From Voacanga thouarsii (Eukaryota > Streptophyta > Magnoliopsida > Gentianales > Apocynaceae), in contig JANUWF010001176.1 in assembly GCA_026120185.1 (NCBI GenBank), positions 5,279,501 to 5,343,500 on the forward strand: a DNA stretch of 64,000 bases, given 5' to 3'. The translations under genes and the position numbers were made by a program. Positions 22,227 to 33,815 of the stretch are shown piece after piece. A model generated the notes under the pieces. That model made no database searches, was not told the origin of the DNA, and saw nothing but the letters and a program-made list of their open reading frames with translations. Numbering within the stretch: the first letter of the stretch is position 1; every line of letters begins with the position of its first letter.

Positions 22227-23207
22227 TGTGAGGCCTCAACCCCCGTCAATGTTTGAAGTATACTTTCCAACAGATTGGGATTTTCATCTGAATGTCTGTC
22301 TATTTAGCTGATTATGCAACCAGATCATAATTGTATTCAACAGAACCTATACTTGGTGGTCCTTCTAGGCATGCCAAAAGAGAGGTGTTGACTCTAAATT
22401 TCACCATCTAGCCATCAAATCAGTGACTAGCCGAAACTATTTTAGTTATGCTTGGTTTGACCAAAAGTAGCACTCTGTCGGTCGAGTAATTCACACTTTT
22501 TACTACTTTTACTATGCAATTATGTCTAGGAAATTATGCAGGAAGCTAAAGATCAAACAATAGGATTCCCTGAAGCACTCCAAAAAGCCCCTAAGCAAGA
22601 TTCAATTCATGGGGTGAATGCAATAATCTAGTAAAATTAGAAGGAATGAATTGGAGGCCAAGGGTGAGACCTCGAAAGCACAAACACTTAATTATTTTGA
22701 AATAAAGACTTGGTTGAAATTGATTGAAAGCTGTAAAAATACATGAATTTAAAGAAAAGCTATAAAGAAACTAGTAAAACAAGTTTTCAAAATGAAATTA
22801 AGGATTGAAATATGCTTTTGAGATGATTTCTTGATGTGCTTTGCCTTTTGTTCGTCTTCTGGTTTTTATAAGTAGAACTTCTTGGTCCCCAAGCTTCTAG
22901 GTCAGGTTTCCATGATTAAAAATTGAGAAAATGGTGATTATAGTTGTTCTCCTCTGCTCTATGATATTTAATGGCAAAGTAGGAGATTCATTAATCCAGA
23001 AATCCATGCATTATCTCGTCAACAACTAACTTCCTTGAAGATAGGAAGTGTTTCGATGTCAAACTCATTATCACAGCTAACTTCCTTAAAGACAGGAAGT
23101 GTTTTAACCGAAGTAAAACTCCTAGTCGGTTGCAACTTCGACTAGTCGAGGTTCTATTTGAGGTTGATTGGCCTAGCTTGTTTGTTTGATCCATTCACTC
23201 TTGTTTG
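22227..23207 (-). repeat. H0 LTR (family R), truncated
   Basis: In element orientation the LTR ends GAGGCCTCACA at 22227. It aligns across its length with the second R copy at 54403-55488. Its sense start (TGTTGACGCC, preserved in the other copy) is missing: at about 23207 it is fused to the MLE intron through the short shared sequence GGC. It contains two tandem copies of a palindromic 30-bp unit (23024-23053, 23075-23104). Confidence 0.8.
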
Positions 23208-23369
23208 GCATAGTTTGCCGCGACATTACTTTGGAGTTGTGTCTTATTCCAATTCAATACTGCAGCCGGCTATGAATTAGCTGCGGCTACTATGGCTTGA
23301 ATCACAGCCAACCGCGAATGGCAATTGCGGGTTCTTGAACATTTCCTATTACTAATACATTTCCTTTTT

Positions 23370-23500
23370 TGAATATCCTATACTAGATCTCTTCTATCAA
23401 GAGTTTGCTCTATTCTTTGCTCTGTTCACACCTTCTTCCTCCTAATACTAGATCTGGGCTTGGCTTAAATATATTGAATAGATCTAGTATACGATATTCA
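23370..23500. repeat. Imperfect hairpin insert in MLE1 intron
   Basis: GAATATCCTATACTAGATCT (from 23371) recurs inverted near 23472-23500 with a few mismatches. It is the decayed counterpart of the perfect 29-bp inverted repeat in MLE2 (60057-60187). Confidence 0.75.
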
Positions 23501-23652
23501 AAATCGACTGGCAGTTACTCCTCTGTTACTTATACATTTCCTTTTTTTATGTTCTTTACTTGTAACTTGGTAGCTTTAGGTAGTGACTTGTTTATGTTCA
23601 GAATGCTTATGTTCATACTAAATCATATTTTGACATTTATCTTTACTTGCAG

Positions 23653-24960
23653 AAAATTTTGAAATCTCTCAAAAGGAAGAAAGTGTGAACAGAGCAAAGA
23701 AAAACTTGTCTAATGAGCAGAGATGGGCAATTTATAATGCTTTATTTGAGCGGTGTGTCAATGAAAAATTAAAACGACATATGACCAAAGATGTTTTTAC
23801 TTTGTTTTCTATACCTATATGTACTGTCCAACGGATATGGCAACAAGCAAAAACAACTCCTGCTCGTAGACGTATTGAAATGTCCCATAAAGAAACAAGA
23901 AATTATGGTCGTAAGATAGTTCATATTGAGTTGAATTGAGTCGTTAATATTCCATTACATCGATGAACAACTTTAAGGTCACTTTCTGAAGCTTTGGGTG
24001 TTCGTTATTTGACACTATTTAGACTATTGAAGTAAGGCCTCCTTCATCACCACTCAAATACCATCAAACCATATCTTAAAGAAGAAACTAAAAGAGCTCG
24101 GTTGGAATTTTGCATATCTGTGCTAGACCAAAATAGCTTATCTCATGAGCTGAAATTTATTGGTATGTATAATGTTGTTCATATGGATGTAAAATGGTTC
24201 TATATGACCAAAAAATCTGAAAGTTATTATATGCTTCCAGTTGAAGAAGAACCTTTGCACGAATGCCAAAGTAAGAATTACATTGGAAAAGTGATGTTTT
24301 AGGTTGCCATGGCTTGACCAAGGTTTGACGACGAGGGAAATGAAATGTTTTTTGGTAAAATAGGAGTCTGCCCTTTTATCATTAAGCAACCAGCCCAAAG
24401 ACGAAGTAAAAATAGAGATTTTGGGACATTAGAAATAAGGCCAATTACCTCGATCAAGAGAGAAACTATCAGAGCATATCTTATTGAAAATGTTATACCA
24501 ACAATTCAAGCTAAGTGGCCGAGAGAGGATTCAAGAAACACTATTTCTGTTCAACAAGATAATGCCAAAACCCATGTTGATCCGAGCGATGAAGAATTTC
24601 AAAAGGTTGTTGCACAAAATGGTTTTGATATTCAATTAATGTGTCAGCCACCAAACTTACCGGATTTTGATATTTTGGATCTTGGATTCTTTAGTGTCAT
24701 TCAAGCATTACAATATAAGGAGTGTCCAAAAAGTGTGGAAGAACTTATTCCTGTTGTTGAGAAGTCTTTTGATATATACCCCAGTAGAAAGGTGAACCAT
24801 GTTTTCTTGTCTTTGTAATTGTGCATGCGGGAAGCGATGAAAGTCGGAGGATCCAACAACTATAAGATCCCACATTTGAGTAAAGCTGCACTGGAAAGGG
24901 ATGGCCATCTTGCTACACAAATTACTTGTGATTCTACTCTAATTTCAAAATGTTATGAGT
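23653..24960 (+). pseudogene. Mariner-like transposase (DD39D), exon 2, broken
   Basis: Begins after a splice acceptor (TTACTTGCAG, ending about 23652). The N-terminal DNA-binding part is at 23685-23936 (NEQRWAIYNALFERC, then TVQRIWQQAKTTPARR). The catalytic triad is visible: Asp in VVHMDVKWFYM (24186-24188), Asp in VQQDNAKTHV (24558-24560) and Asp in ILDLGFF (24678-24680). The last two are 39 residues apart, the plant mariner DD39D signature. The transposase would excise and reinsert the element. Four stops (23937, 23964, 24315, 24816) and a frame change near 24300 kill it; the same four stop positions occur in MLE2. Exon 1 is missing here. Confidence 0.9.
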
Positions 24961-25355
24961 ATGTTAGCATCTTAGAAAAAGGTTGGCTCAAGTTGGATAT
25001 TGGCTTTATAAAATTGTCCTGTTTTTTTTTTTTTTTTTACAATAATGTTGATCGAGCATATCATAATCCAAGAGAGAAATTGTTAACTTCAATGGTATAT
25101 TATCTAGCAACAAAACAAAAAATATGCTCACATCAGTTATCTAGCAGCAAGAGACTTATATATCGACGGAGAAAAGATTTTCTATTGAACAAAATAAAGC
25201 CCTATTCAACAAAAATGAAGCAAGAGTCATACTCCTCTGATCAAGAAAATGAACCAAAAGGAAGTACTTCAATCCTGTAACTCAAAAACACCGTTCAACA
25301 TTGCATTAGAGTTATCTAACTATCCTCAAAATATGTTCTCCTCTAATCAAGAAAT

Positions 25356-25604
25356 CTAAAAGAACTTTAGCAAAATAATTTTTAACATCTCTACCAACTC
25401 CTCTTGAATCTCTTTATTAGGAGAAAGCTTTCCCTCACCAATGTGAAAATTATTCAAATCGAATCCACAATATACACCATTTGGTGGAAGATTTAGATTG
25501 GAGTCACGAGAAGCATTCTTTAATACCGTGTTTTCTTGGTTCACTTCTATATCAACAAATGGCTTACTATATCGAGTAGGATTTGGGAGACTGTTGTTAT
25601 TCAT
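25356..25604 (-). CDS. Antisense 82-residue ORF with FDLN and LNLPP motifs in MLE1
   Basis: Minus-strand ORF between the transposase and the 3' terminal repeat. It has a charged N-terminus, a central SNLNLPPNGVY and FDLNNFHIGEG, and a C-terminal stretch rich in Glu, Ile and Leu. MLE2 keeps the same ORF at 62038-62286 with about 10 substitutions and no stop, although the transposases of both copies are broken. FDLN-type motifs also occur in the presumed transposase exon 1 of MLE2, so it may derive from an inverted copy of that exon, or be a second element gene. I do not recognise a protein family, and it may simply be a chance open frame. Confidence 0.35.
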   Translation of the reverse strand: MNNNSLPNPTRYSKPFVDIEVNQENTVLKNASRDSNLNLPPNGVYCGFDLNNFHIGEGKLSPNKEIQEELVEMLKIILLKFF

Positions 25605-26113
25605 GGTGGATTTTGTAGAGTAAATGATGGCCTTTCATCTATATTTAAAGGAGTGAAAAATAATCTTATTAATGGAGATCACAATTCCAAGAACGAATGG
25701 ATAGAGATCCTGGCAAAGTCCCATCTTCTTCTTCTATTTTGGCATCCACGTTGGCAGATATTGCTTAACATTGCATTGTGGGCCACTAAAAATCAGCCAA
25801 TCCTTTGGTTAAACCATTAAATGCCCAACTTAAAAATCTTTTTCATGGTACAATTCCAACAAATAGAAATCTGATACCTAGGTGAGAAAAATGAATGGAG
25901 AAAATCATGAGAAAACCATTTGACTCATGGGGCATTTAACTCATTTTTTATGAGTATTGATATAAGGCACAGAAAACTTACAAGATTTAATGTGCTAAGA
26001 TACAATTGTAGGGGTAAATAAGGAAAATAGTGTCATTTTTTTGTAAAATGACCCTTATTTTGCAATAAAATTTTACTTCTAAAATGACACTTATTTTGAA
26101 TCAGATGTAGTAT

Positions 26114-26340
26114 AAGCTTATGGTTATATTCATTGCATGTTCATAGCACTTGGTCATTCTTGTTACTCCTTCTGTTTCAAAATACTTGTTTATAAAATAT
26201 TTTACACATAGATTAAGAGCGTTGGTCATAAGCTTATGGTCATATTCATTGCATGTTCATAGCACTTGGTCATCCTTGTTACTCCTTCTGTTTCAAAATA
26301 CTTGTTTATAAAATATTTTACACATAGATTAAGAGCGTTG
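26114..26340. repeat. 116-bp tandem duplication
   Basis: Two nearly identical units start at 26114 and 26230 (AAGCTTATGGT...AGAGCGTTG). Each unit ends with a copy of a mariner-type terminal repeat (ACTCCTTCTGTTTCAAAATA). The copies differ at only a few positions, so this duplication is recent compared with the rest of the window. Confidence 0.9.
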
Positions 26341-26591
26341 AAAATAATACTACAATTTAGATAAAATTTCTATTCTACCTATATTAAAAATGCAACAACT
26401 ATTGGTTGGTAAAATTTTCCAAGAAGTAAAAAGAAAAAAGTGTTTTAGAAAGTTGTGTAGTTGATTTAGAATAAATGAGGATAAAATGAAAAGAAATTAT
26501 TCATTAATTCTAGAAATATATACATAGAATATCTATTTTTAAATTAAAAAAAAAAGTTTCATAAATAAGTATTTTGAAATGGAGAGAATAT
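26281..26591. mobile_element. Stowaway/mariner-type MITE
   Basis: About 310 bp. The left end ACTCCTTCTGTTTCAAAATA is inverted at the right end (TATTTTGAAATGGAGAGAAT, about 26570-26590), with TA at the edges. These ends match the TIR consensus of plant mariner elements and the MLE ends in this window. Non-coding and AT-rich. The left end also occurs in the first unit of the 116-bp duplication. Confidence 0.7.
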
Positions 26592-27994
26592 ATGTTAGAA
26601 AAAATTTAACAATATGAGTGGCCATATTACCTTTTAGTTTTTGACTGAATGTGTTAAATTGACAAATATTCGATTCTTATATGCGTGCGAATGATTAATT
26701 TTACACACTTTTCATATTTATAAATATTAAATTAAGTAAAGTAATTTTTGAAGAATTTGACTAAGAAAATTACATACTTTTAAGGACAAATTTAAAATTT
26801 ATTTTTTTTCTGAAAAGATCAATGTATTTGGTTCATATCAACAAAGTTCAGTTCGCATTGGGGCCATTATTTGTGACAAGACGGTAATATCTTGGCATTC
26901 GTTGCTTGTGGACTACAACGTGATGTGTTCTCATGAGCATTGTGAAGCTCTTGCGCTCTTCAATGGCTTTTTTTTTTTTTTAACTAGAAATCCATGGTTT
27001 GCTTCGATTGTGATTATATTGATTTTTTTTTATAAATATATCATTATGGTTTTGAATTTTATAAAAAAATTATGAATTTATAGATCAATGTTGCAATTTA
27101 GTCTGTGCAAATAATAAAATTGTCAATATTTTATAAATAAAATCTATTTGCAATTGATCTAATTTTGCATTAAAAAAATCATAAAATAGTTTTCTTCTGA
27201 GAAAAAGGTAAATTGTTGAATTTAGTTCCTAAACTTTTTCCTTTTGACAAATTTGGTCCATTTTCTTTATTTTCAAATTTTTAGATCCTTTATCTTTTTT
27301 ATTTTGGCAAACTAAGTCCTTCAAACCAATATCTAGCTAGTCAACTAGCCAACTCCAGTATTGACTATTTAAAGAGGGGTAAATTTGTTATTTTATTATA
27401 CACTCACCTAAAAAAATAAGACAAATAGGTAAGTTTAATCCCTAAACTTTTTATTGTGGTATGATTACTCCTTATTTTTTTTAAAACTTTATAGGCCCTC
27501 TAACTTTTTCCATTTAGCACATTCAATCCTTCTATCTATTTTCAACAGGCCGACTCTGAATCAACGAAGCCTTTATTTATTTATATTTTTTTTACAACAA
27601 AATCATATCATCGATATTCCCACCTCATTACCACTAGTATGCTACTAAAGCATGGAAGGCTATGCACCTGGAATATAGCCAAAATGGGTGGCTACTAAAT
27701 CTAGTTTAGGCCCTAAAATTCACCATATTATCTTGATCCGATTATAATTGAGGCATATAGCGCTCATTTCTAGGGGTGTATTTGTTTTAGTTTCAACTAG
27801 AAATGATAGACCTATTGGAATGTCAAGTGACTAATTTTGCTCCTTGCCTCACCACATCTTGCTCATTAGGTATTGTGCCTTGGAATTAATCATTTGTATA
27901 ATATATTTTGCACATTCACTAATCAAAAGGCATTCTTGATCTTTTAGTTCATTTGATTATTTTTGTATGAGTGTGTATATAAACTTATAGATAA
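26592..27994. other. AT-rich non-coding stretch with a dispersed repeat
   Basis: No gene seen. 27207-27600 contains several copies of a motif like TTTAATCCCTAAACTTTTT and its variants (27215, 27433, 27490). It aligns in inverted orientation with 49760-50045, so this is an interspersed repeat, possibly a Mutator-like or other MITE. Its ends could not be defined. Confidence 0.5.
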
Positions 27995-28470
27995 CACTAC
28001 TAAAATACAGCCCAAATACGACTACTACATAACCGTCATATTAGCTAGCACAACTGCCATATTTGACAAAAACAACGGCTCAACAATGGTTTAGATGCCA
28101 TCATAAAAAGTTCTGTCATTTTTGGTAGACAAAGGCTAGAACACCGTCGTTTTAGTCTAATACGATGGCTTGAAGAAAGAGTCATTTTTTCTCAGCTCGG
28201 GTGATTTAAAGAAACAGTTCGCAAAACCGTCGTATTAGATAACATATATGACAGATATAAACTGTCGTATTGGTGTCATATACGACGGTTTTAACAGTCA
28301 TATATAGTATCTAAAATGATAGCGTAGAACCATCATATTTGAGGTAAATACAGTGTAGTATTGCTTACATCATAACAACATCTCGTCGTCATCTTTTTGT
28401 TAATACAACGATCTTTGGTCATCATTTTAGTACCTATATACCAAATATGACGGTTGTGGCCATCGTATTA
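27995..28470. repeat. CACTA terminus and subterminal repeats
   Basis: About ten copies, in both orientations, of a 10- to 14-bp motif close to AACCGTCGTATTAG (for example 28145, 28230, 28268, 28295, 28447). In En/Spm elements such subterminal repeats bind the element's regulatory protein. Their confinement to the first 480 bp next to a CACTA end supports the call. Confidence 0.8.
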
Positions 28471-28787
28471 GGTTAATTTTTTCAAAAAAAATGGTATTTT
28501 GGGTTTTTTACCCTATACACCTATAATTTCCAATCATAAATACCCTGTGCACCTTCAATTTCAAGCCAAATATAACATGATCAACTTATCCAACACCAAT
28601 CATAACAAAACACAATCTCCTCAATGCCAAACAACTCCAAAGTAATATGCTCAATAATCAAATCATAAATGATCCATAATCTCCAACAAAAAAAAAAAGT
28701 AATACTACATATATAAGAAATAGCAAAATGCCAAGAAATCGATCAGAAGTAGTAGTACATGTAAAATAAGAAGAAAATGAAAATATG

Positions 28788-31700
28788 TCACTCATCACGA
28801 ACAGTCTCATCAGCATTACATGATCCAACGAGTTGAGAAGTGAAGCCAACATCAAGAAATGCCGTAGAAGTACTAGATGAAGGTATAGGCATTGTAGAAA
28901 GTACACCTGCATCAAATCTCCGAGATAATACTTCCATAGTAGTTTGAAGTGCAGCTATATGTGACTCGTAAACCTCTTGCTCATGTAGCATCTCAGCTCG
29001 TATCTCAACTTACATAAAATCTCGCATATTCTGCATAAGTGCCTCAACCTTAGCCCTGACGACCACCTCAACATTTGTTGCTATAGGATTCCTATCTCTT
29101 GGACTAGAATAACTCGTAGTACCAGCTCTACACATAACACCATAATTTTAGGTAGATTTATTAGCTTCGTAGGTTGTTGTACGAAATTGGAAGCCATTCA
29201 TGTTGCATGCATTGTAGCACAATCCTTGATTGAAAGGACCATTTGCAAGCTTTTTAACTTCAACAAGAATCTCAGGGCATTCTTCGTTCTCATCAACCAA
29301 TAATAAATATAAGTGTTATATGCTTTATATGTTCTAGAGCAGAATTATTAGCTCTATTGTATCCAATTTACTTGCATAATGATTGAGCCAATTGTGAAAC
29401 GTTAGAAAATGAATACGTTGTTTGTCATGTAACTGAGATCATGACAAACATAAAAAAGAAGCATAAAAGAAGTATTCATAAAAGAATGAATACGATGTTC
29501 GCTATTTATGACAAACATATGAAGGCTACATATAGACATACGTGATAATTTAACAGCCATAATAAAAGAAGCATAAAAAAAGAAATATAAAGATTCAAAG
29601 GAAAACTAACTCTCTAAATGGTTTAAGAATGCCAGAGTTAGCTAGAACCCACTGATGTGCTTGCAAGAAAATAACATGATCAAATATTACATTAATCCTC
29701 TTTCCAACTGGTGTACCTATCTCATTGTCATCATCAACATAACTTTGGAGCCTATTTTCTTTGCTCTTAATATTATCTAAATATCTTGACACAAATGTCA
29801 TACATTCTTCTATTAAATACCTACTGGCAATTGAACCTTCAGGCTGAGCATGATTATGCAGGTAACACTTGAGAGTTTTCAAGTATCTTTCAACTGGAAA
29901 CATTCATCGATATTGAACTGAATCAACTAACAGTACATCATCGGCCAAATATATTAGTAAATGTTCTATTATATAAAAAAAAAAAAACTTGGGATGAATG
30001 TCTTCTCAATAAGACATACTGTAACTGCAAAATAGTCTTAAAAATACTCAAAATGCCTCTTTTTGTAAACTTTGAAATACAGCTGCCTAAAATTTGAAGT
30101 AATTTCAATCAGAAGTTGCACTACATTCTTGTGCAAAGTTGTGTGAGCAGCTAATGGAATTAATTCTTGGAGTAAAATGTGAGAACCATGATTCTTCAAA
30201 CTTCCTATAGTCTTTCTCTTCATATTTACCCATCGAGAAATATTAGAACAATAGCCATTAGGAATTCTCAATTCCTTCAATACTGTAAAAAAAAAAAAAA
30301 AAAAAAACCCTTCAACTTCTGACCTGGTCATTATATAAGAAGCCGGTGACAAACTATATCTAGTTTTAGAGGGTTTTAAAATTGGATGTAAATACTTTCT
30401 AATATTCATCACTTGTAAGTCTTGATGAGTTTTGAAGTTATCTTTCGAAGAACTACTATCACCCAATATTCTATACAACAAATTGTTTGCAAAATTTTTC
30501 TCAATGTGTATCAAGTCAAGATTATGCCTCATCAAATTGCTCTCCTGGTATGGCAGCTCTCAAAAAATACTCTTCTTCTTCCAATTAAATGGATTTATGC
30601 CAAACTTTAGTTTATAGTCAGGCTGCATTATGATTTTCATATCATCTATGCATATTCTGTTAAACAACCCTTAAGTTGTGTTAAAATTTCTGCCCCCCAT
30701 ATACCTTTTTGGTGCTTGTCGCATTTTCATTCCACTATAAAAAGACTTTTTGTCCCTACGGAGCTTATATGACGATTTAAAAAATCTATGATGATGTAAG
30801 AAGTAATATTTACCATCATTAGGCAAGCAGTAGGACAAACAGTTAACAACGTATATCGGACAAGCCCTCTCGTTATGGATACTATAGCCAGACAAATTAC
30901 TATAAGTTAGGAAATCACTTATGGTCCACATAATAGCAGTACGCAAACAAAACATCTCTTTTTCCCTAATATCATAAGTAATCACACCGTTGTGCCACAA
31001 TTCTTTCAACTCCTTGATCAGTAGTTGCAAAAAAACGTCAATCTTGTTGCCTAGACTCTTGGGGCCATTGATAAGAGTTGACAAAATAAAATAAGGTTAC
31101 TTCATGTATAACCAGGGTGGCAAATTGTATAGTATTGAAACAACAGGCCAAGTACTATGTGGTATGTGTATATTTGAAAATAGACTAAATCCATCTGAAG
31201 CCAATCAAGCCTTTTATTCTGGCAGTCACTTGCAAATTTCAAATGTGACTCATCAAACTTTCTTCAAAACTTAGAATCATCTAGTCATCTATAAGCTCTA
31301 TCTTTCACACGACATTCTTTATGCCATCTCATAAGAGATGTAGTTTTACGAGACAGGAGTAATCACTTCAACTTCAGAGTCAATGAAAAATACCTAACAC
31401 ATTTGCATGTAATTGTACTACTCTCTTTTTTGTACCTCAGAGTATTGCATACATCACAATGAGTAATGGTCTCATTTTTCCCCTGTATATCATGCAATTA
31501 TTTGGACAAGCATCCCAAACTTTTCATTCCATTCTTAACACATTCATTATCTTTGTAGCCCTATAGTAATTTTGGGCAATTTTCACTCCAATTTCAATAA
31601 AAACATCCTTTAGAAGCTCAAGTAGCATGTCAACGGACTTATTCGATCACCCATTGAGGACTTTTAAGTGTAACAATCTCACAATAAATGACAAAGAGGA

Positions 31701-31903
31701 AAACATAGCACAATCAGGATACAACTCCACATTAGTCTCTTCTAACAATTTAAGCATCTCTCTTAAATCTTCGTGCTTTTCACTTGCATTATCGAGGTCA
31801 TTAATGCTAGCAACATCTTGAACCATCTTAACCATATCATTCCCTTGTACGTTTTCAGTCGAAGGAATGCTACTAGTTGTATTAAGAGATGATATGTATG
31901 TTT
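28788..31903 (-). pseudogene. TNP2-like CACTA transposase (C-terminal and central parts)
   Basis: Sense order on the minus strand: N-terminal linker (31835-31627), a decayed stretch (31620-31090), TNP2 core blocks (31084-30671) with GPKSLGNKIDVFLQ and ACPIYVVNC, further core (30535-30038) with RHNLDLIHIEKN and GYCSNISRWVN, a DUF4218-like domain (29903-29595; FPVERYLKTLKCYLHNHAQP), a DUF4216-like tail (29300-29110; YNACNMNGFQF) and a C-terminal coiled-coil-like stretch (29090-28788). The protein would cut and move the element. Stops, a poly-A tract at 30290-30305 and frame changes break it. C2 separates it from its first domain. Confidence 0.85.
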
Positions 31904-33799
31904 TGTTAGAATGTATGCCCTCTTAGACTAGGTTTCTGATGTTATTTTGACTTGTATTAATAAAAGTATATTTCTCAGAATTTGTTTGTGAAATCTTCTT
32001 CATATTTGTGCACGATTTTATTGAAAAAAACCCATTGTGTTTAAGTAAATGGTTCATGTGAATGGAGGTCTTTCACAGTAAGGTATGGACCATGGGATTC
32101 TTAACACATTAACTATTATTCTTAACCGGATGATGAGAATGAGAATCTCATCATAGCACGGTTATTGTGTTATGAATTCTGAATAGGGAATGGCTTACCT
32201 TTAGCCAATGAGTAGTCTACTCATTTCATAGCATAAGCATATTGTGAATACAAAGAACATGATTTGTAATAGTGGTTTCTAAAAGTACTATGTGATAGAA
32301 ACCCAAACTATTACAGCTACAGTGTAGACTTGTACTCTACAACTTGAGTATAAGTTGGTGGTCTAATGAAGTTGGAAGCGTATGTTTTGATATACTATAG
32401 TTAAGGTTCTTAAGAAGGACCAATATACTTATATATTGAGTACATGTGACTAGTTGTCAAGACAAGTTTGTACAAGATAGTATCTATACAATATCATCCC
32501 TTGTGATTATCCGAATAATCTAATTATCCAGGGCTCTGGGGAACATGACTTGGATATTGGATTTAAGGTAGCTCTGTTGGAAAGATGGAATATTCCAAAA
32601 AGCCGTGGATCATTGGACTAGAAGCCTAAGGATGGTAGATATCTTTTAGAGAGGTGTTAGTACACTCTTTCCTCTCTAAATGAACGGTGATGTATAGAGG
32701 GGTATTTTAGTCATTTCACCTGTGGGTCGAAGACATAGCTAACGCAGAATTGTCCTTGGGATCAATATTTTCTTATGGTGATATTAGAAAATATTTAAAA
32801 TGTAAAATATAGCTATTTATGTAGGAAAAGTATTTTGGTCATTTTAGTAGCCAAGACGATGTGTTTTTTTTTTTTTTTTTTGTCATCGGAATAGCCCGTA
32901 AATCCTAATTATTTTAAGTCAAGGAAATGGTCACAATGAAAATGATTTTATTTTATTTAGAAAGTCTAATTTATTTTTTAGACTAGAATAAAATAAAAGA
33001 ACGAAATAAATTAAATTTATTACCTAGTTTAATTGGTTAATTAATTATTCAGGGCCTAAGCCCACATTGAATAATTAAAAAAATTAACCTAGGCTTAAAC
33101 TAGTTAATAAAAGGCTTAGTAATTATTTTAGTTCATTTGGACTCATTAATTATTTATTGTGTTATTTTAATAGGCCTAAAAAATAAATAATTAATGGTTA
33201 TTATTTTTGGGCTCATTGGGTCCTAGGAAAATAATAAATTATTTTGGCCCAATAGCCTAGATTAAAGGGTTATTTTTATTTATAGTACAAAAGAGTTAAG
33301 GATTACGCAAACCTCTTCTGTTGATAACCTCCGGATGTTTTGAAATATTAAACATCGGTGTGAATAGGAGTGGGATAGTTCAATTCTGCAGAACAGAACA
33401 CACAACACAGAGAAGGAAAAAGACACAGTTTTTCCTCTGCTATCTTTCTAGTTTTCTCTTCTTTCCCTTTCATCTTCTTGTCTTTGCTAACTAATGGCAA
33501 AGCATGAAGAAAGACCATTCCTCGCCTAGGTTGTTTCACCAACATAGATTAGGTGGAAGAATATTTTGAGAAGCTTAAAGCTTTGAGTACATGCCAAGGA
33601 GAAGACGAAAGATCGCTGGTTTTTCATCGGAAGCATTGTTGAGACAAGTAGCCACTCCAGTGGTTAGGACCTCATCTTCTCAGCCAAACAGACCAAGGAC
33701 ACACAAAGGTATTGTTTTTCACCTTCCACTATGTCGTGCCTTTGCTTTCCTAGGTTTATTTTCCTTGCATGCATGGCATCCCCTGTTTTTATTGCTTCA
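31904..33799 (+). repeat. C2 5' LTR
   Basis: Aligns with 45157-47052 throughout. Landmarks are a conserved poly-T tract near 32863, the AT-rich TTAATTAATTATT block and the tail with CATGCATGGCATCCCCTG. Confidence 0.92.
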
Positions 33800-33801
33800 A
33801 G

Positions 33802-33815
33802 TGGTATTAGAGCGT
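33802..33815 (+). other. C2 primer-binding site
   Basis: TGGTATTAGAGC lies 2 bp after the 5' LTR. It differs by one base from TGGTATCAGAGC, the site complementary to initiator methionine tRNA. Confidence 0.85.

Larger units (their letters stand above)
23207..26110 (+). mobile_element. MLE1: plant mariner-like element, 5'-truncated
   Basis: The 3' end is intact: the terminal inverted repeat (about 26073-26110, AAAATGACACTTATTTTGAA) is followed by the target dinucleotide TA at 26111. It matches, inverted, the 5' terminal repeat of MLE2 at 58738. The 5' terminal repeat and exon 1 are missing, lost at the junction with the R LTR. The body (intron, transposase, antisense ORF, 3' region) aligns with MLE2 from 59894 to 62373. 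Confidence 0.85.
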
